From NCBI RefSeq assembly GCF_023101345.1, contig NZ_CP095848.1, forward strand, positions 1,177,501-1,241,500: a stretch of DNA of 64,000 nucleotides. Direction: 5' to 3'. Position 1 is the first letter of the stretch; each line of letters begins with the position of its first letter. Position numbers and translations under genes: made by a program. This stretch comes from Hymenobacter sublimis (GTDB lineage Bacteria; Bacteroidota; Bacteroidia; Cytophagales; Hymenobacteraceae). The notes under the pieces were generated by a model. It did no database searches, had not been told where the DNA came from, and worked only from the letters and a program-made list of their open reading frames with translations. This document shows positions 36,309 to 43,311 of this stretch, piece after piece.

Positions 36309-38240
36309 ATGCTCTCCCGCCGCTTCTTGCTTTCCGGTCTGCTGCTCGCCTCGCTTACTTCCCAGGCCCAAACCACGCCCAGCACGGGACGGCCGATGTC
36401 GCAGCGCATGGCGGATGCCTTCATCAGCTGGCACCCCGATTCCATCGTCATTGGCAACCGCAAAACGGCCCGTTGGGACTACGAGCAGGGGCTGATGCTG
36501 AAGGCCCTGGAGCGGGTGTGGCAGCGCACCGGCGACGGGCGCTACTTCACCTACATTCAGAAAGACCTCGACCAGTTTGTGCGGCCCGATGGCACCATTC
36601 GCACCTACAAGCTGGAAGACTACAACCTCGATAACCTGACCACCGGCCACGCCCTGCTCACGCTCAGCCAGATGTCGGTGCCCCAGGCCGAGAAGTACCA
36701 GAAAGCGGCCCAACTGCTGCGCAAGCAGCTGGAAGGGCAGCCGCGCACCAAGGCCGGCGGCTTCTGGCACAAGAAGGTGTACCCCAACCAGATGTGGCTG
36801 GATGGCCTCTACATGGCCGAGCCCTTCTACGCCGAGTACAGCAAGGCCTTCAACCAGCCCGCTGGCTTCGACGACGTAGCCAAGCAATTTGCCCTCATCG
36901 AGAAGAACCTGGTGGACCCCAAAACCGGCCTGCTTTACCACGGCTACGATGAAAGCAGGGAGCAAAAGTGGGCCAACAAGCAAACGGGCCAGTCGCCGAA
37001 CTTCTGGGACCGGGGCATGGGCTGGTACGCCATGGCCCTGGTAGATGTGCTGGACTATTTCCCTCAGAACCACCCGCAGCGCCAGCAGCTTATCAAAAAC
37101 GTGCAGCGCCTGGCGCCCGTGCTGGCAAAATACCAAGACCCCAAAACGGGCACCTGGGCGCTGGTGGTCGACCAGGCCGCGCGCAAAGGCAACTACCAGG
37201 AGGCTTCCGGCAGCAGCATGTTCGTGTACTTTCTGCAGAAAGGCGTGCGCATGGGTTACCTCGATAAAAAGTACGCCGAGGTGGCCCGCAAAGGTTATGA
37301 CGGCCTGCTTAAGCAATTCGTGGCCACGGAAGGTAGCAGCGCCCTGGCCTTCAACGGCACGGTAAGCGTGGGTGGCCTGGGCGGCAACCCCTACCGCGAC
37401 GGTAGCTTCGAGTACTACCTCTCCGAGCCCCTACGCAAGAACGATTTGAAAGGCGTCGGGCCGTTCATCCTCGCTAGCCTGGAAATGGAAGTGGCCGCCG
37501 AAAGCACCCTGGGCAAAGGCAAAACGGTGGCCGTGGATAACTATTTTAACCACGAGCTGCGCAAGAATGCCCTTAGCGGGCAGGAGGAAACCTGGCACTA
37601 CACCTGGGATGAGCGCACCCACGGCGGCTTCTATTTCTGGGGCCAGCAGCTGCGCGACCTGGGCGCCAAAACCGCTACTATAACTACCGCGCCCACGGCC
37701 GCCGCGCTGAAAGGTGTGGACGTGTACATCATCGTGGACCCCGACACCAAAAAGGAAACCGCTAAACCCAACTTCGTGCAACCTGCCGACGTGCAGGCCC
37801 TAACGAAATGGGTGAAAGACGGCGGCACGCTGGTGCTCATGGCAAATGACACCAGCAACTGCGAGATTCCGCGCTTCAACACCCTAGCCCAGGCCTTTGG
37901 CATCCAGTTTAAAAGCCAGAACCTGAACATGGTGAAAGGAACCCAATTTGAGCAGGGTAGGGTAGAGCTGCCCGCGGGTAATGCGGTGTTCAAAACGGCC
38001 CGCGCCGCCTACATCAAGGAGCTGGCCCCGCTGGACGTGAAAGCCCCGGCCCAGCCCCTGGTTAGCCAAGGCGGCAGCGTTATCATGGCCACCGCCAAGG
38101 TAGGCAAGGGGACAGTCTTCGCCGTGGGCGACCCGTGGCTCTACAACGAATACGTGGACGGCCGCAAGATTCCGGCCGAGTACCAGAACTTTCAGGCGGC
38201 GAAGGACCTAGCGACCTGGCTGCTGCAACAGGCTAAGTAA
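36309..38240 (+). CDS. GH105 unsaturated rhamnogalacturonyl hydrolase with extra C-terminal domain
   Basis: A 643-residue exported enzyme (signal MLSRRFLLSGLLLASLTSQA) that should release unsaturated galacturonate from products of pectin or rhamnogalacturonan lyases. The alpha/alpha-barrel (about 25-430) has QMWLDGLYMAEP (Asp165, the likely general acid/base) and FWDRGMGWYAMALVDVL (Asp234), with YQEASGSSMFVYF. Family proteins are usually near 370-400 residues; here a further 200 residues follow (VYIIVDPDTKKE; VQALTKWVKDGGTLVLMAND; GTVFAVGDPWLYNEY), resembling a DUF4350/class I glutamine-amidotransferase-like fold of unknown role. The start at 36309 is chosen because it begins the signal peptide. 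Confidence 0.9.
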   Translation: MLSRRFLLSGLLLASLTSQAQTTPSTGRPMSQRMADAFISWHPDSIVIGNRKTARWDYEQGLMLKALERVWQRTGDGRYFTYIQKDLDQFVRPDGTIRTYKLEDYNLDNLTTGHALLTLSQMSVPQAEKYQKAAQLLRKQLEGQPRTKAGGFWHKKVYPNQMWLDGLYMAEPFYAEYSKAFNQPAGFDDVAKQFALIEKNLVDPKTGLLYHGYDESREQKWANKQTGQSPNFWDRGMGWYAMALVDVLDYFPQNHPQRQQLIKNVQRLAPVLAKYQDPKTGTWALVVDQAARKGNYQEASGSSMFVYFLQKGVRMGYLDKKYAEVARKGYDGLLKQFVATEGSSALAFNGTVSVGGLGGNPYRDGSFEYYLSEPLRKNDLKGVGPFILASLEMEVAAESTLGKGKTVAVDNYFNHELRKNALSGQEETWHYTWDERTHGGFYFWGQQLRDLGAKTATITTAPTAAALKGVDVYIIVDPDTKKETAKPNFVQPADVQALTKWVKDGGTLVLMANDTSNCEIPRFNTLAQAFGIQFKSQNLNMVKGTQFEQGRVELPAGNAVFKTARAAYIKELAPLDVKAPAQPLVSQGGSVIMATAKVGKGTVFAVGDPWLYNEYVDGRKIPAEYQNFQAAKDLATWLLQQAK

Positions 38241-38350
38241 CGCTGAGCTCCGGCTCGGCGCACGAGCGGAACGAGTCTCTACGCGCCTACCACGCGTCGG
38301 CTCACGTTCCATACTCGCTCCGCTCGTGCGCCGAGCCGGAGCTCAGCGTT
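38239..38350. repeat. Perfect 32-bp inverted repeat between GH105 and GH43 genes
   Basis: Left arm 38239-38270 and right arm 38319-38350 are exact reverse complements (AACGCTGAGCTCCGGCTCGG... against its mirror), with a 48-bp spacer. The left arm overlaps the last two bases of the GH105 stop codon and the right arm ends 7 bp before the TTG start of the GH43 gene. The spacer contains GTCTCTACGCG, related to the GAGACGCG core of the repeats at 52745, 54600 and 56369. It may be a mobile palindromic element. Confidence 0.9.
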
Positions 38351-38357
38351 ACAGCCC

Positions 38358-39983
38358 TTGGTACGTCTTTCTCTACTGCTGCTTGTTCTGTTGCCGCTGG
38401 CTTCCGCGGCTCAATCTTCCTTGTCGAAGGTGTGGGTGCCGGACTTGGGCAATGGCAGCTACAAAAACCCGGTGCTCTACGCCGATTACTCCGACCCCGA
38501 TGTGGTGCGGGTGGGGCCGGATTACTACCTCACTTCCTCCAGCTTTAACGCTGCGCCGGGTCTGCAAATCCTGCACTCCCGCGACCTAGTGAATTGGACG
38601 CTTATTGGTGCAGTTTTCACCCAACAGCCGCCCCTTGCCCGCTACAACCTACCCCAGCACGGTAACGGCGTGTGGGCCCCGGCCATCCGCTACCACCGCA
38701 AGGAGTTCTACATTTACTACCCCGACCCGGACTTGGGGCTGTTCGTCACGAAAGCCAAGAATCCGGCCGGCCCCTGGAGCACGCCCGTGTGCATCAAGGA
38801 AGCCAAGGGCTGGATTGACCCCTGCCCGCTCTGGGATGAAGACGGCCAGGCCTACCTGGTGCATGGGTTTGCGGGCTCGCGCGCGGGCTTTAAGAGCGTG
38901 CTGGCCGTGAGCCGCATGAGCCCCGATGGCCTGCGTTTACTCGGCGACGAAGTGCTAGTATTTGATGGGCACGACAAGCACCCGACCATCGAAGGCCCCA
39001 AGTTCTACAAGCGTCACGGCTACTATTACATCTTCGCGCCCGGCGGCGGGGTAGCCACCGGCTGGCAGGTAGTGCTGCGCGCCAAAAACGTGTTCGGCCC
39101 CTACGAAGACCGGATTGTGCTAGCCCAGGGCAACACCCCCATCAACGGCCCCCACCAAGGCGCCTGGGTTGATACGCCCGATGGTAAGCAGGACTGGTTT
39201 CTGCATTTCCAGGACCAGGGCGCCTACGGGCGGGTGATGCATCTGCAGCCCATGCAGTGGAAAAACGACTGGCCCATTATCGGCGAGGACCCCGATGGTG
39301 ACGGTACCGGCCAGCCCGTGCTTACTTACCGCAAGCCCGCCGTGAAGGGCAAGCCCCAGCCCCTGGCTACGCCCGCTACCTCCGACGAGTTTGACGCTAA
39401 TACCCTCGGCCTGCAGTGGCAGTGGCACGCCAACCCCCAGCCGGGCTGGCACTTCCTCAACGGCAGTGCGGGCTTCCTGCGCCTGTACTCGGTGCCACTG
39501 CCAGAAGGCTACCAGAACCTGTGGCAGGTGCCTAACCTGCTGCTGCAAAAGCTGCCCGCCGAGAAGTTTATCGTTACCGCCAAGCTTACCTTTACCCCGC
39601 GCTTCGAGGGCGAAAAAGTGGGCCTCGTGATGATGGGACTCGATTACGCTGCCCTCACGCTCACCAGCAAAGCTGGCCAGCTCCACCTAGCGCAGGCGGT
39701 ATGCCAAAACGCCGATAAGCTTACCCCCGAAACCACCACGGCCCCCATTGTCGTGCCGAATAAGCAGCCCCTCTACCTGCGCGTAGCCGTGCGGGAAGGT
39801 GCCAAGTGCCAGTTCAGCTACAGCCTCAATGGAGAGCAGTTTCAGCCCCTCGGTACCGAATTCACGGCTCGGGAAGGCAAATGGATTGGGGCCAAAGTAG
39901 GCTTGTTCTGCACCCGCCCCGGCAAAACCAACGACGCCGGCACCGCCGACGTGGACTGGTTTCGGGTGGAAGAAGCCAAGTAG
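38358..39983 (+). CDS. Secreted GH43 glycosidase with C-terminal concanavalin-like domain
   Basis: A 541-residue exported enzyme of the GH43 beta-propeller family (arabinosidase/xylosidase type). With the TTG start the signal peptide is MVRLSLLLLVLLPLASAAQS. The three GH43 acidic residues are visible: Asp46 in YSDPD, Asp154 in GWIDPCPLWDEDG and Glu212 in TIEGPKF. From about residue 340 (ATSDEFDANTLGLQWQW) a beta-sandwich of the GH43 C-terminal type follows. No ATG or GTG exists in this frame between the GH105 stop (same frame) and 38358, and the upstream bases are the inverted repeat, so TTG is probably used. It would remove arabinose or xylose side chains of pectin; a terminator follows near 40067. 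Confidence 0.88.
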   Translation: MVRLSLLLLVLLPLASAAQSSLSKVWVPDLGNGSYKNPVLYADYSDPDVVRVGPDYYLTSSSFNAAPGLQILHSRDLVNWTLIGAVFTQQPPLARYNLPQHGNGVWAPAIRYHRKEFYIYYPDPDLGLFVTKAKNPAGPWSTPVCIKEAKGWIDPCPLWDEDGQAYLVHGFAGSRAGFKSVLAVSRMSPDGLRLLGDEVLVFDGHDKHPTIEGPKFYKRHGYYYIFAPGGGVATGWQVVLRAKNVFGPYEDRIVLAQGNTPINGPHQGAWVDTPDGKQDWFLHFQDQGAYGRVMHLQPMQWKNDWPIIGEDPDGDGTGQPVLTYRKPAVKGKPQPLATPATSDEFDANTLGLQWQWHANPQPGWHFLNGSAGFLRLYSVPLPEGYQNLWQVPNLLLQKLPAEKFIVTAKLTFTPRFEGEKVGLVMMGLDYAALTLTSKAGQLHLAQAVCQNADKLTPETTTAPIVVPNKQPLYLRVAVREGAKCQFSYSLNGEQFQPLGTEFTAREGKWIGAKVGLFCTRPGKTNDAGTADVDWFRVEEAK

Positions 39984-40003
39984 TGAGGTTGTAAGTGAGT
40001 GAG

Positions 40004-40032
40004 TTGTCATGGCGAGCGAAGCGCGGCCATCC
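40004..40032. repeat. Half copy of a GTCAT...GAGCGAAGCG intergenic repeat
   Basis: TTGTCATGGCGAGCGAAGCG and following bases resemble one arm of the palindromic repeats at 60312 and 57526 (GTCAT, then GAGCGAAG). No matching second arm was found nearby. Confidence 0.5.
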
Positions 40033-40066
40033 TTCCTCTCTTGTGCCTGACACCTGATAAAGTGAA

Positions 40067-40098
40067 AAGCCCTTGACGTATGGTAGCGTCAAGGGCTT
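40067..40098 (-). terminator. Terminator between convergent GH43 and lacI genes
   Basis: Perfect 12-bp stem AAGCCCTTGACG/CGTCAAGGGCTT with an eight-base loop. On the minus strand it continues into TTTTCACTTT, so it fits the end of the lacI gene; on the plus strand it is followed by GTCTATTT and may also serve GH43. Confidence 0.75.
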
Positions 40099-40191
40099 GT
40101 CTATTTACTAAGGGTAAGACTTCGTGAAGGACGAATGGCCGCATCGTGCCTCCTCGCCAGGACAGAACAGCAAACTCACTATTTCACCACC

Positions 40192-41220
40192 TCACAATTT
40201 CACCACTTCTACCATCGTGGAGCTGCGCACAATCAGCTCCGTGGGGATTTTTACGGTTTCAACGGGCAGGGCGCGGTGCTTGCGCTCAATCTGGTCGATG
40301 AGGCGCTCGGCGGCTAGCTGCCCGATTTCCTGGGCCGGCTGCACTACCGTACTTAGGGGCGGGGCCAGCAGATCGGCGACGTTGAGGTTGGTGAAGCCAA
40401 TTAAGGACACGTCCTCGGGAATGTGCAGGTTGCGTTGGCGCAGGGCCTGCAGGCAACCGACGGCCAGGCGGTCGGAGGCGGTGAAAAAGGCGTCGGGGGG
40501 AGCTGGCAGGCGCATCAGGTCGTCGACCATGGGGCCTACCTCATCGGGGCCGAAGCTACCGTAGCGCATCAGGCTTTCGTCGAACTCCAGGCCGTACTTT
40601 TCCAGGGCGGCACGGTAGCCGGCCAGGCGCTCCTGCGTGATGCTCAGCCAGGGCTGAATGGTGAGGTGGGCAATCCGCTTGCGGCCCGACTGAATCAGGT
40701 GCTCGGTGGCGGCAAAGGCTCCGCCGAAATTGTCGGCCACTACTTTGGTCACGTTCAACTCGGCCGAAACCCGGTCGAACAGAACCAGGGGCACATTCTT
40801 ATCCAGTACTTCCTGCAAGTGCGCCACATCGGCGGTTTCGCTGGAAAGCGACATCAGCAACCCATCCACCTTCCTCGACATGGCCTGCTGCACGTTGGCA
40901 ATTTCCCGCTCGTAGGATTCCTGGCTCTGAAAGATGATGACGTGGTAGCCCCGATTGTAGGCAATGGCCTCAATGCCATTAATGGCCTGGGAGAAAAAGT
41001 AGTTAGCAATTTGGGGCAGAATAACGCCAATGGCCCGGCTGGCGCTACCCTTCAAACTCAGGGCAATGGGGTTGGGGCGGTAGTTGAGGCGCTCGGCGCA
41101 CTCCATCACTAGCCGCTTGGTTTCGGGGTTAATTTCATAGCTCCCCCGCAGCGCCCGGGATACCGTGGAGGTAGAGATGCCTAGCTCGCGGGCAATGTCT
41201 TTGATGGTAAAGGTTTCCAC
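40192..41220 (-). CDS. LacI-family transcriptional regulator of the pectin locus
   Basis: A 342-residue repressor-type regulator. The N-terminal helix-turn-helix reads TIKDIARELGISTSTVSRAL and the hinge region NYRPNPIALSLKG; the sugar-binding periplasmic-binding-like domain covers about 60-335 (AIGVILPQIANYFFSQAING; PDAFFTASDRLAVG; VSLIGFTNLNVADLLAPPLS). It is divergent from kduD, and the 310-bp gap between them contains one copy of the proposed operator, consistent with autoregulation plus control of kduD. Likely inducers are KDG or a related uronate, as for KdgR-type regulators, but that is inference. The last codons fall in the low-complexity TCACCACTTC stretch common in this locus. Confidence 0.9.
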   Translation of the reverse strand: METFTIKDIARELGISTSTVSRALRGSYEINPETKRLVMECAERLNYRPNPIALSLKGSASRAIGVILPQIANYFFSQAINGIEAIAYNRGYHVIIFQSQESYEREIANVQQAMSRKVDGLLMSLSSETADVAHLQEVLDKNVPLVLFDRVSAELNVTKVVADNFGGAFAATEHLIQSGRKRIAHLTIQPWLSITQERLAGYRAALEKYGLEFDESLMRYGSFGPDEVGPMVDDLMRLPAPPDAFFTASDRLAVGCLQALRQRNLHIPEDVSLIGFTNLNVADLLAPPLSTVVQPAQEIGQLAAERLIDQIERKHRALPVETVKIPTELIVRSSTMVEVVKL

Positions 41221-41380
41221 AGGTGTGAGCGGTAGGAAGATGGGAGTAGGAGAGTGGGTACTTACTTTTGTCCTAAAACCGAGGCTATTGTAGGAGGAAC
41301 GCGCGGAGGCAGGTAAGCAGAATGTTGGGCCGAATAACGGCGGGAGAAGGCGGCTTTACCTGCCCTAGACGATAGTTGGC

Positions 41381-41406
41381 AACGTTCCCGACATCGTTTG
41401 CGCAAA
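41381..41406 (+). promoter_or_regulatory. Putative pectin-regulon operator 2 (lacI-kduD)
   Basis: AACGTTCCCGACATCGTTTG followed by CGCAAA. The core CGACATCGTTTGCGCA is at 41389-41404 and agrees with the sites upstream of kduI and uxaC; TTTGCGCAAA is a perfect palindrome with a central CG, as in many LacI-family operators. It lies 125 bp before kduD and 160 bp before the divergent lacI. Confidence 0.6.
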
Positions 41407-41530
41407 TTATTAAGACCAGATACTTCCTTTTCGGAAAGGCATCTTTTAATCTTAATCATGCCGCCGGCCATCCGGCTGTTTCAAAAGTACACCGGATTTC
41501 TTCGAAAAGTTTACAAACATTCTCCTCTAT

Positions 41531-42301
41531 ATGTCGGGTCCCACTTCGTTCGATTTGTCTGGTAAGGTAGCGCTGGTAACGGGCTGCAACAAAGGCATCG
41601 GGCAGGCCATGGCGCTGGGACTAGCAGAAGCCGGGGCCGACATCATTGGCGTTTCGGCCTCCCTGGCCCGGAGCGGCAGCGAGACGGAGCAGCAAGTGCA
41701 GGCCCTGGGCCGGCAGTTCCGCGCCTACCAGGCCGACTTCAGCCAGCGCGAGCAGGTAGACGCCTTCCTGGCCCAGGTGCAGCAGGACTTCCCGCGCATC
41801 GACATTCTCATCAACAACGCCGGCACTATTCAGCGGGCCCCGGCCGCCGAGCACGCCGACGAGCTGTGGGACAACGTGCTGGCTATCAACCTGGATGCGC
41901 CCTTTCGTTTGGCCCGCGCCTTGGGCGGCCGGATGCTGGCGCAGGGTGGCGGCAAAATCATTTTTACGGCCTCGCTACTGACCTTCCAGGGCGGTATTAA
42001 TGTGCCGGGCTACGCGGCCAGCAAGGGCGCTATTGGCTCGCTGGTAAAGGCCCTGGCCAACGAGTGGGCCGGCCGCGGGGTGAACGTGAATGCCATTGCT
42101 CCCGGCTACATCGCCACTGATAACACCCAGGCCCTGCGCCAGGACCCCGACCGCAGCCAGAGCATTCTGGGCCGCATTCCGGCCGGGCGCTGGGGCACCC
42201 CCGACGACTTCAAAGGCCCCACCGTTTTCCTGGCCTCTGCGGCCGCTGACTACATCCACGGCACCATCCTCACCGTCGATGGCGGCTGGATGGGCAGGTA
42301 A
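41531..42301 (+). CDS. kduD: 2-dehydro-3-deoxy-D-gluconate 5-dehydrogenase
   Basis: A 256-residue short-chain dehydrogenase. It reduces 2,5-diketo-3-deoxygluconate (DKII) to KDG using NADH, the last step of the unsaturated-uronate branch. The glycine-rich motif is VTGCNKGIGQAMALGLAE, followed by INNAGTIQRAPA, catalytic Ser in FTASLLTFQGG, and Tyr-x3-Lys in GYAASKGAIGSLVKALANEW. The IQRAP and NVNAIAPGYIATDNT blocks are typical of KduD within the SDR family. It is followed by kduI and preceded by the operator shared with lacI. Confidence 0.93.
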   Translation: MSGPTSFDLSGKVALVTGCNKGIGQAMALGLAEAGADIIGVSASLARSGSETEQQVQALGRQFRAYQADFSQREQVDAFLAQVQQDFPRIDILINNAGTIQRAPAAEHADELWDNVLAINLDAPFRLARALGGRMLAQGGGKIIFTASLLTFQGGINVPGYAASKGAIGSLVKALANEWAGRGVNVNAIAPGYIATDNTQALRQDPDRSQSILGRIPAGRWGTPDDFKGPTVFLASAAADYIHGTILTVDGGWMGR

Positions 42302-42440
42302 AGGTGAACTAGTGAGATGGTGAAATGGTGAGTTGTCGTTCCAGCCGCGCAATCTGCGCAAACGATGCCGATCAAACGTCAAACTCACCATCTCACCACT
42401 CACCATTTCACTACTCATCATCTCACCATTTCACCACTGA
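42302..42440. repeat. Low-complexity inverted repeat between kduD and kduI
   Basis: GTGAGATGGTGAAATGGTGA near the kduD stop is mirrored by a longer stretch rich in CTCACCATTTCACCA just before kduI (about 42380-42440). The arms pair imperfectly and in several registers, like a tandem array of TCACC units facing a GGTGA array. The proposed kduI operator lies in the loop. Similar arms occur at 48450-48690. Confidence 0.6.
42355..42370 (-). promoter_or_regulatory. Putative pectin-regulon operator 3 (kduI)
   Basis: TGCGCAAACGATGCCG, the reverse complement of CGGCATCGTTTGCGCA. Thirteen bases (GGCATCGTTTGCG) are identical to the uxaC site, and 15 of 16 bases agree with the lacI-kduD site. It lies about 75 bp before the kduI start in opposite orientation to the others, suggesting that kduI can be transcribed from its own regulated promoter. 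Confidence 0.6.
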
Positions 42441-42442
42441 AA

Positions 42443-43273
42443 ATGCGCCAGTACTACGCCATCGGGCCCCGCGAAACAGCTGCTATGTCCACCGCCGAGC
42501 TGCGCGAGAATTTCCTGCTGGAAAACCTATTTGTGCCCGGCGAAATTCAGCTGGTGTACACGCATTATGACCGCATGATGGTGGGTGGTGTAGTACCCAC
42601 CGCTGAGCCGATTGTGCTACCCTGCCCCGGGAACCTAAAGGCCGAGTTTTTCCTGCAGCGCCGGGAGCTGGGCGTGCTGAATACCGGGGCCGCCGGCACC
42701 GTAACCGTGGATGGCACCATCTACGAGCTGGGCCGCCAGGACTGCCTGTACGTGGGTAAGGATGCCCGCGAGGTATCCTTCGCCAGTCAGGAAGCCAGCC
42801 AGCCGGCTAAGTTTTACCTGCTCTCCACGCCCGCCCACGCCGCCTACCCCACTGCCCGCCTCACGCAGGCCGAAGCTACGCCGGTAACCCTGGGCGCCCT
42901 GGAAACGGCCAATCAGCGCACCATTTACAAGTACATCTACAACGAGGGCATTCAGAGCTGCCAGCTGGTAATGGGCCTCACGCAGCTGCATGCCGGCAGC
43001 GTGTGGAACACCATGCCGGTCCACACCCACGACCGGCGCATGGAGGCCTACCTCTACTTCGATTTGCCGGAGGGCCAGCGCGTGCTCCACCTCATGGGCC
43101 AGCCCCAGGAAACCCGCCATCTGTGGGTAGGCGAGGGGCAGGTCATCCTTTCCCCGCCCTGGTCCATTCACTCGGGCTGCGGCACCGCCGGCTACACCTT
43201 CATCTGGGGCATGGGCGGCGAAAACCAAGAATACACCGACATGGACCCCGCGCCCATTACCGATTTGCGCTAA
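42443..43273 (+). CDS. kduI: 5-dehydro-4-deoxy-D-glucuronate isomerase
   Basis: A 276-residue cupin-type isomerase, nearly the same length as the E. coli enzyme. It converts DKI to DKII in unsaturated-galacturonate catabolism. Recognisable segments are MRQYYAIGPRETAAMSTAEL, NLFVPGEIQLVYTHYDRMMV and the zinc site MPVHTHDRRMEAYLYFDLPE. The start at 42443 matches the family; the open frame from 42365 encodes a His/Thr-rich stretch of the low-complexity repeat. The susC gene starts 38 bp downstream without space for a separate strong promoter. Confidence 0.95.
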   Translation: MRQYYAIGPRETAAMSTAELRENFLLENLFVPGEIQLVYTHYDRMMVGGVVPTAEPIVLPCPGNLKAEFFLQRRELGVLNTGAAGTVTVDGTIYELGRQDCLYVGKDAREVSFASQEASQPAKFYLLSTPAHAAYPTARLTQAEATPVTLGALETANQRTIYKYIYNEGIQSCQLVMGLTQLHAGSVWNTMPVHTHDRRMEAYLYFDLPEGQRVLHLMGQPQETRHLWVGEGQVILSPPWSIHSGCGTAGYTFIWGMGGENQEYTDMDPAPITDLR

Positions 43274-43311
43274 CTGGCGCTACATCCCACATAATTCCCA
43301 CACTCTACGTC

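Noticed and set aside
40108..40564. Plus-strand open frame across the GH43-lacI gap and the lacI end
   Set aside because: It covers a terminator and antisense of lacI, with no recognisable domain.
43003..43311. Upstream extension of the susC frame
   Set aside because: It lies inside kduI in another frame; the SusC signal peptide begins at 43312.
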